Shown: positions 37,232 to 46,337, counted from the stretch's first letter. The stretch is 64,000 nucleotides of DNA from Brevundimonas subvibrioides (GCF_002280785.1 NZ_NCEQ01000002.1:124001-188000), one strand, 5' to 3'. Translations and numbers: made by a program. Notes: generated from the letters alone by a model not told the origin.

Positions 37232-38107
37232 ATGACCATCGGCCCGAACATCCAGGCCTTCTTCGACGAGCCCACCCACACAGTGACCTATCTGGTGTCC
37301 GATCCGGCGACCGGTCAGGCGGCGGTGATCGATCCGGTTCTCGACTACGACCACCCATCCGGCGAGGTGGACACGCGCTCCCTCGCGACTGTGCTCGCCG
37401 CCGCCGAAGCGGGCGGTCTGACTGTGGTCTGGGCGCTGGAGACCCATGTTCATGCCGACCACCTCAGCGGAGCGCCCTACATCAAGCTCCGTACCGGCGC
37501 CGCGATCGGGATCGGCGAGCATGTCCGGGACGTGCAACGCATCTTTCGGCCCATCTTCAACGCTGAGGATGTGAAGGCGGACGGCAGCGACTTCGACAAA
37601 TTGTTCGCCGACGGCGAGCGCTTCGGGATCGGCGCGCTGGAGGTCGAGGTTCTCCATACGCCCGGTCATACGCCGGCCGACGTGAGCTACAGGATCGGAG
37701 ACGCGGTCTTTGTCGGCGACACGCTGTTCATGCCCGACTACGGCACCGCCCGCGCGGATTTTCCCGGCGGCGACGCACGTCAGCTCTACCGTTCAATCCG
37801 CAAGCTGCTCGACCTGCCGCCTGAGACGCGTCTGTTCCTGTGCCACGACTACAAGGCGCCGGGCCGGGATGCCTATTGTTGGGAGACGACGGTTCAGGAT
37901 CAGCGGAAAACGAGCGTCCATGTGCACGACGGCGTCACCGAGGACGCGTTCGTCAAGATGCGGACGGAACGGGACGCGACCCTTTCAGCCCCGGCGCTGC
38001 TCATCCCGTCGATCCAGGTCAACATTCGCGCCGGCAAATTTCCACCTGCCGAGGCCAATGGCGTCAGCTACCTGATGATCCCCGTAAAGCCGAAGGTCGG
38101 TGACTAA
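37232..38107 (+). CDS. persulfide dioxygenase-like metallo-beta-lactamase fold protein
   Basis: 291 residues from ATG 37232. MBL-fold motifs: ETHVHADHLSGAPYIK (H-x-H-x-DH), LHTPGHTPADVSY (His), GDTLFMPDYGTARADFPGGD (Asp) and LFLCHDYKAPGRD (His). This matches the ETHE1/Blh family, which oxidises glutathione persulfide to sulfite. A separate N-terminal phosphatase domain, as in some Blh proteins, is absent. Divergent from the BigR-like repressor, so likely induced by persulfide. The in-frame extension upstream crosses the repressor gene and is rejected. Confidence 0.9.
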   Translation: MTIGPNIQAFFDEPTHTVTYLVSDPATGQAAVIDPVLDYDHPSGEVDTRSLATVLAAAEAGGLTVVWALETHVHADHLSGAPYIKLRTGAAIGIGEHVRDVQRIFRPIFNAEDVKADGSDFDKLFADGERFGIGALEVEVLHTPGHTPADVSYRIGDAVFVGDTLFMPDYGTARADFPGGDARQLYRSIRKLLDLPPETRLFLCHDYKAPGRDAYCWETTVQDQRKTSVHVHDGVTEDAFVKMRTERDATLSAPALLIPSIQVNIRAGKFPPAEANGVSYLMIPVKPKVGD

Positions 38108-38122
38108 CGACGAACAAGTCGC

Positions 38123-39349
38123 TCAGGGGATATTCCTCCTTCCGCCCGGATGACGCGATGCCATGAACACAAGCCCCGCCATCGCCAGCAGGGCGAACAC
38201 GGCGCCGGCGAGGAAGGTCGCCTCCGGTCCCATCCGGGACCACAGCAAGCCGGCGACGACGCTGGCCGCCAGCAAGGTCACGCCGCTGGCGAGATTGAAC
38301 AGACCAAACGCCGTCCCGCGCATATGCGACGGGGCGGTATCCACGACCAGGGCGGCCAGAAGTCCCTGAGTCAGGCCCATGTGCAGGCCCCACAGGGCGA
38401 CGCCGATCAGAACGCCGGGTACGGTAGCCACGAAGGCGAGGACCACGTCGGCGGCGATCAGGACCGCCAGGCCGATGATGAGCAGCCAGCGTCGATCCAT
38501 CCGGTCCGACAGGCTCCCGGCCGGCGCCGCCACGACCGAATAGACCACATTCATCACCACCATCACCACCGGCACAAGAGCGATGGCGAGGCCGACATCC
38601 TGCGCCCTCAACACCAGGAAGGCTTCGCTGAACCTCGCCATGGTGAACACCACGCCCAGGGCGACGACAGACCAGAACGCTCCGCCCATCGCCAGCACAT
38701 CGATCCATCGGATCGGGGGTCGCGGATGACGCACGCCGTCGACGGGACGGGGCTCCTTGACCGCGAAGATGAGCACCGCGACCGCAAGCGCGGCTGGAAC
38801 CACGGCCCAAGCGAACACCGCGCGGATATTGCCCGCGAGAATGAACATGAGGGCCATCGCGATGAGCGGTCCGGCGAAAGCGCCGATGGTGTCGAGCGAT
38901 TGACGTAGACCGAAGGCCGCGCCGCGGATCTCGGGCGGCGCGATGTCGGCGACCAAGGCATCGCGCGGCGCGCCCCGAATGCCCTTGCCGATCCGATCGG
39001 CGAACCGCGCGCCGAAAACTTCGAACGGCGTCACCGCGACCGGAAAGATCGGCTTGGTCAACGCGCCAAGGCCATAGCCTGCCACGGCCAGCCACTTGCG
39101 GTGACCAAGGCGGTCGCTAAGCCAGCCCGAGAAGACCTTGGTGATCGATGCCGTGGCTTCGGCGATGCCTTCGAGCAGTCCCACCAGCGCGACGCTCGCG
39201 CCCAGGCCGGTCACCAGAAAGACGGGTAGCAGGCTGTGAATCATCTCCGACGAGACGTCCATGAACATGGAGACGAAGCCGATCGCCCAGACGCTTCTGG
39301 GCACCGCTCTCAGGCCGGTCTTGAGGGGCGCGGTCATGCGGCGGATCAT
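38123..39349 (-). CDS. MFS transporter, substrate unknown
   Basis: 408 residues with about twelve hydrophobic helices. MFS signatures are SGWLSDRLGHRKWLAVAGYG between helices 2 and 3 and a repeat-like AGSLSDRMDRRWLLIIG in the second half. GKGIRGAPRDALVADIAPPE after helix 4 is characteristic of a widespread MFS group without known cargo. It converges with the dioxygenase gene (15-base gap). ATG 39349 is used; ATG 39337 is equally possible. No regulator next to it. Confidence 0.88.
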   Translation of the reverse strand: MIRRMTAPLKTGLRAVPRSVWAIGFVSMFMDVSSEMIHSLLPVFLVTGLGASVALVGLLEGIAEATASITKVFSGWLSDRLGHRKWLAVAGYGLGALTKPIFPVAVTPFEVFGARFADRIGKGIRGAPRDALVADIAPPEIRGAAFGLRQSLDTIGAFAGPLIAMALMFILAGNIRAVFAWAVVPAALAVAVLIFAVKEPRPVDGVRHPRPPIRWIDVLAMGGAFWSVVALGVVFTMARFSEAFLVLRAQDVGLAIALVPVVMVVMNVVYSVVAAPAGSLSDRMDRRWLLIIGLAVLIAADVVLAFVATVPGVLIGVALWGLHMGLTQGLLAALVVDTAPSHMRGTAFGLFNLASGVTLLAASVVAGLLWSRMGPEATFLAGAVFALLAMAGLVFMASRHPGGRRNIP

Positions 39350-39702
39350 AGCGCGGATCGGCAGCTCCGAACGAGCGGAGGTTCAGCGGTCGAGTTTCGG
39401 AAGGTCGCCAAGCCATCTAGACGGCCACCGGTATCGGCCGTGGGCCTCGGGACAATCGCCTTCAGGAGGCTGAACGGACGCTGCACCACAAACTGTGTGA
39501 TCGAACCGCGATGCTGTGGTCTCGGGGGATGCGGACCTTCGCCGCCGCCGGCGTCCTCACGGATCTGAATGACGACAGCAGAGAAATCGCTCTTCCTGTC
39601 TGCCATCGAGCTTTGCGACTTCACATCGCCGCAGAACGGCGCCGCAACGGTGGACTCCATACATTCCGCTGCCAACTGGGGCCAAGGAGTTCAGTTGGTC
39701 GG
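39350..39702. other. 353-base stretch without a supported gene
   Basis: Open frames of about 110 codons exist on both strands, but none shows recognisable domain sequence, a good start or neighbour coupling. Codon use reads as a shadow. It must hold the promoter of the MFS gene. No clear hairpin or repeat was found. Confidence 0.5.
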
Positions 39703-40326
39703 TCACGGAAGACTGAACAGCACCTTGATCCAGCCGATGGTCTGGAAATGCTCCAATCCCTCGAACAAGGGAAAGGCCAGCAGCATGATGAGGCCGTCGC
39801 CCAGCGTGGTGAGGAAGAACCGAGGCCGAACCTCGATGACCTCACGGTCGCGCCACTTGGAAAGGTCGGGCCAGAAGCGTGGGGTCCGGCCAACGTAGGC
39901 CGCGTAAGTGGATCCGAAGGCCTGAGCGAGCCAGGCCTCCTCGCGTTTTACTGTGGCGGCGAACACGAGGACGGCGATCAGAAGGAAGAGGCCCGCAATG
40001 GTCGCGCTACCGGTCTGAGCGCCCATGCCGAAAGCGCCGAGGAAGCTGAAGACATAGAGCGGATTGCGCGTGATCGAGTATGGGCCGCGATCGACGATCT
40101 CGGCCTTCTTGCGGCCGCCGATATAGAGGGAACACCAGGCGCGTCCGACAATGCACAGGACGATGGCGGCGATGCCGACGGTTTCCAGCCCTTCGTGCAG
40201 GACAGTTTCGCCGCCGATCGTCTGGCTGATCGCCGAGAGGGCGACCACCCCGAGGATCGCGACCAGAAGGACCCCCTTTCTGATCAGTTGAACGCGGCGA
40301 AGGTCGAGGGTCTGGGTGATTGACAT
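39703..40326 (-). CDS. isoprenylcysteine carboxyl methyltransferase-like (PEMT/ICMT) membrane protein
   Basis: 207 residues from ATG 40326. Four or five helices. The family block is VDRGPYSITRNPLYVFSFLG (normally RGPYxxxRHPxY), followed by KREEAWLAQAFGSTYAAYV, the usual EE-x-x-L and Y-x-x-Y region. Here the His of RHP is replaced by Asn, which also occurs in some members. The acceptor is unknown. It lies 35 bases after the COG4705 gene and belongs to the same operon as the two-component system. Confidence 0.85.
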   Translation of the reverse strand: MSITQTLDLRRVQLIRKGVLLVAILGVVALSAISQTIGGETVLHEGLETVGIAAIVLCIVGRAWCSLYIGGRKKAEIVDRGPYSITRNPLYVFSFLGAFGMGAQTGSATIAGLFLLIAVLVFAATVKREEAWLAQAFGSTYAAYVGRTPRFWPDLSKWRDREVIEVRPRFFLTTLGDGLIMLLAFPLFEGLEHFQTIGWIKVLFSLP

Positions 40327-40361
40327 TGGAGATCCAAGGAGTCGAGAAACGGAAAGAAGGG

Positions 40362-41141
40362 TCAGGCTGCCAGCGCCCGTTTGCGGCCCGCCAACCACGT
40401 CGTCACTGCGATCAATGCGACAAGCACGATGAGCAGCACAGCCGTCGATCCGGTGGTGCCGAAGCCCAGGCCGCCTTTGTCGGGCGTTTTGGTGAGAAGG
40501 TCGCCCATCGTGGCCCCGAACGGTCGGGTCAGCACGAAGGCGATCCAGAACAGCACCGTGCGCGAGGTACGGGTGAAGAAGTAGGCAAGCACGGTCAGGC
40601 CAATCCCGGCCGTGATGAGGAGATTGCTGAGCCCGTAACCGAGGCCCGAGCTGTCGGCCAAGAAGTCTCCCAGGGCGGTGCCCAGGGTGTTGGAGACGAG
40701 GATCGCGATCCAGTAGAAGGTTTCGATCTTCGGATCGCGGATGTGATCGACGGCGATCGATCCCGTCGTCAGGCGCCAGGTCGCCAGCACGGCGACCAGC
40801 GTTGTGGCGATAAGGGTCGCGCCGGTGGCGTAGCCCAGGCCGAGACTTCGATCCATGAAGTCCGAGATAGTCGTGCCCGCCGTGCTGGTGGCGAGGATGA
40901 CGGCCCAGTACAGGAATGGGTGGAATCGCTTGGCCCTCAGCTGGAGGACGAGGGCGACGATGAAGAAGCCGATCAACACCAACGAGCTCGCGGCGTAGCC
41001 GATCTTGAGCGTCATCGACAGCAGGTCGCCGCCGGTTTCGCCGACGGTGGTGGCGCAGATTTTCATGACCCAGAAGGCGAAGGTGACCGTGGCGACCTTG
41101 CTCGCGGTCTCTGTGATCGGAGGAGAGCCGGCATGGGTCAT
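40362..41141 (-). CDS. COG4705-type membrane-anchored protein
   Basis: 259 residues with eight hydrophobic helices in an apparent fourfold repeat. Elements of the form FWxxKxxATTxGETxGD recur: FWVMKICATTVGETGGD, STAGTTISDFMDRSLGLGYATG, SNTLGTALGDFLADSSGLGYG and RPFGATMGDLLTKTPDKGGLG. The conserved Thr/Gly/Asp in each repeat suggests an ion path, perhaps for a metal, but transport has not been shown for this family as far as I know. The ATG overlaps the histidine kinase stop (ATGA). Confidence 0.82.
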   Translation of the reverse strand: MTHAGSPPITETASKVATVTFAFWVMKICATTVGETGGDLLSMTLKIGYAASSLVLIGFFIVALVLQLRAKRFHPFLYWAVILATSTAGTTISDFMDRSLGLGYATGATLIATTLVAVLATWRLTTGSIAVDHIRDPKIETFYWIAILVSNTLGTALGDFLADSSGLGYGLSNLLITAGIGLTVLAYFFTRTSRTVLFWIAFVLTRPFGATMGDLLTKTPDKGGLGFGTTGSTAVLLIVLVALIAVTTWLAGRKRALAA

Positions 41142-42520
41142 GCGGTAAGGCTTTCTGTGGTCGCGCGCTCGAACCCGATCGAAGCGACCAGGCCGGGCTC
41201 GCCGGATTGAAGTGAAAGTCGGGCATCGTGCAAGGCGGCGATCGCGGCCACCAGCGCGAGGCCCAGGCCGGAGCCCGGAGATCCCCGGCTGTGATCGAGG
41301 CGATAGAAGCGTTGGGTGACCTTCGACAGGTCGGCCGAAGGGATCCCCGGGCCGTTGTCCCGAACCGTTAGGATGACCCTGCCGTCCTCAATGCGGGCGT
41401 CGAGGCCGATGTGAGCCGGCGCGGGCGAGTGGACAATCGCGTTTTCGACCAGGTTGGACAGCATCTGAACCAGGAGATCCTCATCTCCGTTGATCACGGC
41501 CTCGGTGTCCCTTCTGAACTCCAGCCCGTGGCCGGTTTGCTCGGCGACCGGCTGATAGGCCTCGAACACCCGTTGCATCATCTGGCCGGCGTCGATCGGG
41601 CCGAAGCCCGACCGCCCGGCGCCTGCCTCGATCTGGGCGATCCGCAGAAGCGCCGCGAAGATGTCGAGCGTTTGGTCGAGCTCTGTGAGGGAGAGATCGA
41701 CCGTCGCCTGAAAGGCCTCGACCGTGGTGAGGTTCGCCCTCGCATGTTCCAGGCGATGCCGCAGCCGGTTCAGCGGGGTGCGCAGATCGTGGGCGATATC
41801 CGATGAGACGTGGCGTATCGCCTCCATCGAGGCCTCCAGTCGGTCGAGCATGCGATTGAGGTTCCGCCGCAAGGCGTCGAACTCGGATCCAAGTCCGATC
41901 GGCGGCATTCGGTCGCTCAGATGACCCTGCATGATCCGCTCCGTCGCCGCGTTCACGCGGTCGAGTCGGCGGGCCAGGACTGCGCCCGACGCCAGTCCTC
42001 CGATCGCCGCGAGCACGGTCATGCCGATCACGCCCCAGATCGTGAGAAGCCCCATCCATTCGCGCAGTTCATGAATGGCGTAGGTGCTCTTGCCGACCAC
42101 AAGGGAACCCTGCGGGAGTTGAGTGACCAGCACCTCGATCGTGGCCAGTTCGCCGGAAGTTTCCCGACCGTCCGGCGGGGCCGGGGCCGTGACCTCGCTG
42201 AAGCCTGTGACGGTGGGTCTTGTTGGAAGCCCGCCCGCGAGGACGCGGCCCTCGGCGTCCAGAACGAGGTATTTCAGAGAGTCGGCGACCTGGATTCGAG
42301 ACGCGACCCGGCGCGCCACGATCGCAGGGTTCGCAGCCCCGCCGTCCGACAACAGGATCCGGGTTTCCGATCGCAAGTCATCGCGGATCGAAGCGTTCGC
42401 ATAGCTGGCGACGGACCAATAGAAGGCTGTGAACATCAGGGCGCCGCCGAGCGCGAAGATCACGGCGAACACGGCCGCCAGCCGCAGGGCGGACGAGGCG
42501 AGAAATCTAGGCGCGGTCAT
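41138..42520 (-). CDS. sensor histidine kinase
   Basis: 460 residues from ATG 42520. Two membrane helices (LAAVFAVIFALGGALMFTAF and LLTIWGVIGMTVLAAIGGLA) flank a sensor domain of about 120 residues. Then come HAMP, the HisKA block VSSDIAHDLRTPLNRL (phospho-His), N box NLVENAIVHS, and ATP boxes DNGPGIPSAD and GSPGSGLGLALV. Starts 14 bases inside the end of the response regulator gene. A GTG at 42541 is an alternative. The stimulus is unknown; the setting suggests metal or envelope stress. Confidence 0.93.
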   Translation of the reverse strand: MTAPRFLASSALRLAAVFAVIFALGGALMFTAFYWSVASYANASIRDDLRSETRILLSDGGAANPAIVARRVASRIQVADSLKYLVLDAEGRVLAGGLPTRPTVTGFSEVTAPAPPDGRETSGELATIEVLVTQLPQGSLVVGKSTYAIHELREWMGLLTIWGVIGMTVLAAIGGLASGAVLARRLDRVNAATERIMQGHLSDRMPPIGLGSEFDALRRNLNRMLDRLEASMEAIRHVSSDIAHDLRTPLNRLRHRLEHARANLTTVEAFQATVDLSLTELDQTLDIFAALLRIAQIEAGAGRSGFGPIDAGQMMQRVFEAYQPVAEQTGHGLEFRRDTEAVINGDEDLLVQMLSNLVENAIVHSPAPAHIGLDARIEDGRVILTVRDNGPGIPSADLSKVTQRFYRLDHSRGSPGSGLGLALVAAIAALHDARLSLQSGEPGLVASIGFERATTESLTA

Positions 42521-43184
42521 CAATCGTATACCCCGCGCCACGGACCGTATGGATGAGATCCTGACCGAAGGGCCGATCGACCTTGGCCCTGAGCCGGCTC
42601 ATATGCGCATCAACCAGATTGGTCTTCGGATCGAAGTGAAATCCCCAGACCTTGTCCAGGAGCATGGCCCGCGTGACGACTTGACCGCTATGGCGGACAA
42701 GAAACTCCAGAAGCTTGAATTCCTGGGGCGTGAGGTCCAGCCGGGTGGTTCCGCGCCGCGCCGTTCGGGCGGCGAGATCGAGCTGCAGATCGCCCACGTC
42801 GAGGACGGGTCTCAGATCGATGGACGGTGAGCGCCTGCCCAGGGCCTGAACCCGCGCCAATAACTCGCTGAAGGCGTAGGGCTTGACCAGATAGTCGTCG
42901 CCGCCGGATTCGAAGCCTTCGACACGATCCCTGACGCCACCGACCGCGGTCAGGAAGATGACGGGCGTCGCGTTGCCCGCGTCGCGAACCGCCCGGATCA
43001 CGGACAGGCCGTCGCCGCCCGGCACCATCCGATCGATGATCAGCACGTCATGGGCGCCCTCGAGCGCCAGATGCAGGCCGTCGTCCGCCGTCGCGGCAAC
43101 ATCCACCGTATGACCGGCTTCGGTGAGACCGCGCCTCACAAACTCGGCGGTCTCGTGGTCGTCTTCCAGAAGAAGCAGTTTCAT
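42507..43184 (-). CDS. OmpR family response regulator
   Basis: 225 residues from ATG 43184. The receiver has acidic LLLEDDHE, phospho-Asp in VLIIDRMVPGGDGL, and Lys in DDYLVKPYAF. The C-terminal winged helix (LTPQEFKLLEFLVRHSGQVV, KTNLVDAHMSRLRAKVD, GAGYTIDD) resembles CusR/CzcR/QseB-type regulators. Paired with the overlapping kinase gene; PepSY gene upstream is a likely target. Confidence 0.94.
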   Translation of the reverse strand: MKLLLLEDDHETAEFVRRGLTEAGHTVDVAATADDGLHLALEGAHDVLIIDRMVPGGDGLSVIRAVRDAGNATPVIFLTAVGGVRDRVEGFESGGDDYLVKPYAFSELLARVQALGRRSPSIDLRPVLDVGDLQLDLAARTARRGTTRLDLTPQEFKLLEFLVRHSGQVVTRAMLLDKVWGFHFDPKTNLVDAHMSRLRAKVDRPFGQDLIHTVRGAGYTIDDRA

Positions 43185-43236
43185 GAGCGCGCCCTGGCGA
43201 CGGGTGCGCCGCCCTGATGAGGGGCGGCGTCCCGGA

Positions 43237-43596
43237 TCAATCGTTGTCTTCGGGGCCTTCACCGGCCTCGTCGGCTTCCTCGGCGGCCGCGGTCACGGCG
43301 CCGGTGGCCATATCCACGACATAGGTCGCGACGTGGTCGCCGGCCGCGATCTCCACTTCCCAGCTGCGGCCGCTTTCGTCGTCGAACGAGGCCTCCATCG
43401 CCTTGCCCGACCCCTGGCGCTCGGCGATCACGACAGCCTGGCCCAGCGAGACGCGGGCTCCGTTGACAGCGGCGATCTCGCTGCGTTCGTCCTGCTTCGG
43501 CGCGCCGCTGTTGGCGGCGACGGCCGCGCCGCCGATGGCCGCGGCCGCAACAAGCGCCGCCGCGGACAAACCGACAACGAGTTTCTTGCGGGTCAT
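43237..43596 (-). CDS. exported PepSY domain protein
   Basis: 119 residues from ATG 43596, with GGAG upstream. Signal sequence KKLVVGLSAAALVAAAAIGG, then one PepSY domain (VSLGQAVVIAERQGSGKAME, SWEVEIAAGDHVATYVVDMA, TGAV) and an acidic tail rich in Glu. PepSY proteins next to two-component systems often modulate the sensor from the periplasm. It starts the operon. Confidence 0.85.
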   Translation of the reverse strand: MTRKKLVVGLSAAALVAAAAIGGAAVAANSGAPKQDERSEIAAVNGARVSLGQAVVIAERQGSGKAMEASFDDESGRSWEVEIAAGDHVATYVVDMATGAVTAAAEEADEAGEGPEDND

Positions 43597-43998
43597 TTGA
43601 AATCTCCAACCGCCCAGCAGCGGGCGTAGTCGGACTTTAGGCCTGACAACATTCGCCAACGCTCACGACGGGATTACAAGTGGGGCACGAGGAAACAGAG
43701 CGATGAAAATCCTCTATGAGGCAGGCGGAGCATCGGCCGGGGGCTTCCGGAGGGGCCGGCTTCACCAAGCGTCGTTGCCGTGAAGGCCTGATTGAGGTCA
43801 TAGGCCCTGACCGGCCCTAGGCATCAGCACAAGGCCCCGCACCCGACGTCCTGCCCCTGTCGGACGGCGACTGGCGGCCGGTCCGGCGCGTCAGATCAGC
43901 CTGCCCCGCCAGGATCATCGGGAAGGACAGCCCGCATTCGATATTCGCAAGGGCCGTTGATCCGCCACCGCCGGCGGCTTGACCGGGGCCAAGGTGGG
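43597..43998. other. 402-base stretch between the PepSY and DUF1289 genes
   Basis: No coding region with support. The part next to 43596 must carry the promoter of the PepSY-kinase operon on the minus strand. Short open frames on either strand show no domain. I saw no hairpin with a T-tract. Confidence 0.5.
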
Positions 43999-44238
43999 TC
44001 ATCTCTCTTGATTCTGGAACAGATCGGCGGGCGCTGCGGATGGTCGATCGGCTTGGGATCTTCCTTGATCCTTCAACCGTCGCAGACGTCGCGTGAGATC
44101 CTTGAGGATCAGCTGTCGGGCCCGTGGCTGCATTTTGCGCCAGGATCGGATCTCCGGAACCGAGCGGCCGCAGCCCACGCACCAGCCGGTTCGGCCATCG
44201 AAGCGACAGACGTCGATGCAGGGCGAATCAGAACTCAC
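43999..44238 (-). CDS. DUF1289 family protein
   Basis: 79 residues from a GTG at 44238. The Cys-rich core SPCIDVCRFDGRTGWCVGCG followed by RSVPEIRSWRKM is the DUF1289 motif, with four Cys in CxxxC...CxxC arrangement, so probably a metal or Fe-S site. The C-terminus is basic. The GTG overlaps the stop of the P-type ATPase gene (GTGA). This coupling with a metal pump is unusual for a family normally found beside housekeeping genes. Confidence 0.82.
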   Translation of the reverse strand: MSSDSPCIDVCRFDGRTGWCVGCGRSVPEIRSWRKMQPRARQLILKDLTRRLRRLKDQGRSQADRPSAAPADLFQNQER

Positions 44239-46337
44239 GGCGTGGCCGCGGAAGGCAGGACGCCGATCGGGACCGGGGCGGGGCTTGCCTCATCCGCTCT
44301 GGCCACGGCAGGCAGGAGCCGGGCCGAATTGAGGATGAAGGCGAGCTCCGATGCGACGTGGATGAAGGCGGCGAACAGCGGGTTGAGAAAGCCGGCCGCC
44401 GCCAGGCCGATTCCCAGGGCGTCGATCGCCAGGGTGCCGGCGAAATTCTGCCAGATGATCCGACGGGTCCGCCGCGCGATCCGCAAGGTGTCCACGAGAC
44501 GCACGAGATCATTTCCCAGAAGGACGACGTCGGCGCTTTCCTGGGCGACATCCGTTCCCGAGCCCATGGCGATGCCGACGCTCGCGGCGGCCAGAGCGGG
44601 GGCGTCATTCACGCCGTCGCCCACCATGGCGACGATCCGCTTCTGCCCCACGAGCGCCTGGATGCGGGCGAGTTTGTCTTCCGGGAGCAGGCCCGCCTCG
44701 ATGTCCCGGATGCCGAGGCTGGCTCCCACGGCCTGGGCGACGGGAAGGGCGTCGCCGGTCAACAGAAGGGTGCGGATGCCGAGGCCGTGCAGCGCTTCTA
44801 TGGCGCGCTTGGCCTCCGGTCGTACGGTGTCGGCGACCGCGATCGCGCCCAGCAGGCAGCCGTTCCGGGCGACGTATACCTCTGAAGCCGCTTGGACGCC
44901 GACGCTGAGCGTGCCGGGGATCGACACCGCGTTGTCCTGCATCCAGGCCTGATTGCCGACAAGGATGACGGAGGCACCCACCTTGGCGACGATCCCTCGG
45001 CCTGGCGTGTAGGCGAAGTGTTCCGGTTCGGTCACCGTTCGTCCCCGGTTCAGAGCGTAGGCGACGATCGCCTTGCCGAGGGGGTGTTCGGATCGTAATT
45101 CGGCCGAAGCCGCCGCGTCGAGAAGGTCGTCCGGCGTTGCGCCGGCCACGGTCACGACCGCCTGGACCTCGGGCCGACCGAAGGTCAGGGTCCCCGTCTT
45201 GTCGAGCACGACGGTATCGACCTTGCCGAGCGTCTCCAGATGGACGCCGCCCTTGATGATCGCGCCGAGCCGGGCGGAGCGACCGATGCCGCCGAGGATG
45301 GCCAAGGGCGTGCCGGCGGCGATGCCGCAGGCCCCGGCGACGATGATCACTGAAATCGTGGAGTAGATGTTTTGAGTGATCAGATAGGTCAGGACAGCCG
45401 AGCCGAGGGCGAAATAGACGAGATAGCCCGCCATGCGATCGGCGAGCCGTTGAACCGGCGCTCGGGAGCGCTCCGCGCGCTCCACCGCTTCGATGATCTT
45501 GCCGTAGCTTGTGTCCTTGCCGATACGCTCGGCTTGAACTTCGAGCGCGCCGGACTGATTGATGGATCCGGCGAAGACAGCGGTCCCTTCCGTCTTCTCC
45601 ACCGGCATGGATTCACCGGTGATGCGGGACTCATCGACGAACGAATAGCCTGACAAGACCGCGCCATCGACCGGAATACGTCCGCCTGGCGCGACGAGGA
45701 TCGCGTCGCCGATGTTGAGTTCCTCGGCCGAAATGGTCTGGATGGCGCCCGTCCGGCGAACCGAGACCTCGCGGGGCAGGAACTCCAGCAGATCGCGGAT
45801 GGCCCTGCGGCCGCGGCCGACCGTCAAACCCTCCAGCACCTCGGCCACCAGCACGAAGAGCGTGATGATCAGCGCCGTGAAGAACTCGCCGATCGCCGCC
45901 GCGGCCACGATGGCGATCGTCATCGACAGTTCCATGGTCATGCGACGCTGGAGGACGTTCTCGAAGGCTTCCTTCAGGATCGGCCAGCCGCCCACCAACA
46001 GACCGACGATTCCGATCAGGCTGATCGTTTCGAGCGGCTCCCAAACCCGGAACCATACGAGCGCTGCTGTCACCGCCACAAAACCGATGCGCACCGCCTC
46101 CGTCCACTCAAACGGATGCTCGTGATCGTGACCATCGTCGTCGTGGTCATGGTCGTGATCGTGGTGATCGCGGTCATGGCCGGCGTGAACATGGCCTTGC
46201 CCGGAATGGTCCCCGGAATCCGGGCCGGCAGGAACGATGGTGCGGGCCTCCGCCTGGTCGGCGAGGGTGGGGACGTTCCGGCCGGACTGATCGACCATGG
46301 GAGAGTCCATTTTCTGGCTGAATGCGGGAGAGGTCAT
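44235..46337 (-). CDS. P1B-type heavy-metal ATPase with His-rich N-terminus
   Basis: About 700 residues. The N-terminal approximately 75 residues lack a CxxC metal domain but hold a long His/Asp tract (around HAGHDRDHHDHDHDHDDD). TGES, DKTGTLTFGRP and GDGVNDAPALAAAS are intact, so the pump should be active. In the sixth-type membrane helix, where CPC or SPC is usual, it reads VAGACGIAAGTPLAILGG, i.e. GAC in place of CPC. This leaves the ion (Co, Ni, Zn, Cd or Mn) uncertain. ATG 46337 is used; ATG 46310 or 46298 are possible. An RcnR-like sensor gene lies upstream, probably co-transcribed. Confidence 0.9.
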   Translation of the reverse strand: MTSPAFSQKMDSPMVDQSGRNVPTLADQAEARTIVPAGPDSGDHSGQGHVHAGHDRDHHDHDHDHDDDGHDHEHPFEWTEAVRIGFVAVTAALVWFRVWEPLETISLIGIVGLLVGGWPILKEAFENVLQRRMTMELSMTIAIVAAAAIGEFFTALIITLFVLVAEVLEGLTVGRGRRAIRDLLEFLPREVSVRRTGAIQTISAEELNIGDAILVAPGGRIPVDGAVLSGYSFVDESRITGESMPVEKTEGTAVFAGSINQSGALEVQAERIGKDTSYGKIIEAVERAERSRAPVQRLADRMAGYLVYFALGSAVLTYLITQNIYSTISVIIVAGACGIAAGTPLAILGGIGRSARLGAIIKGGVHLETLGKVDTVVLDKTGTLTFGRPEVQAVVTVAGATPDDLLDAAASAELRSEHPLGKAIVAYALNRGRTVTEPEHFAYTPGRGIVAKVGASVILVGNQAWMQDNAVSIPGTLSVGVQAASEVYVARNGCLLGAIAVADTVRPEAKRAIEALHGLGIRTLLLTGDALPVAQAVGASLGIRDIEAGLLPEDKLARIQALVGQKRIVAMVGDGVNDAPALAAASVGIAMGSGTDVAQESADVVLLGNDLVRLVDTLRIARRTRRIIWQNFAGTLAIDALGIGLAAAGFLNPLFAAFIHVASELAFILNSARLLPAVARADEASPAPVPIGVLPSAATP

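Noticed and set aside
39346-39675. A 109-codon minus-strand gene between the MFS and ICMT-like genes
   Set aside because: No recognised domain, weak start and overlap with the MFS start region. I could not tell it from a chance frame.
43817-44182. A 121-codon minus-strand frame overlapping the DUF1289 gene
   Set aside because: No domain or ribosome-binding site, and it overlaps the well-supported DUF1289 gene in another phase.
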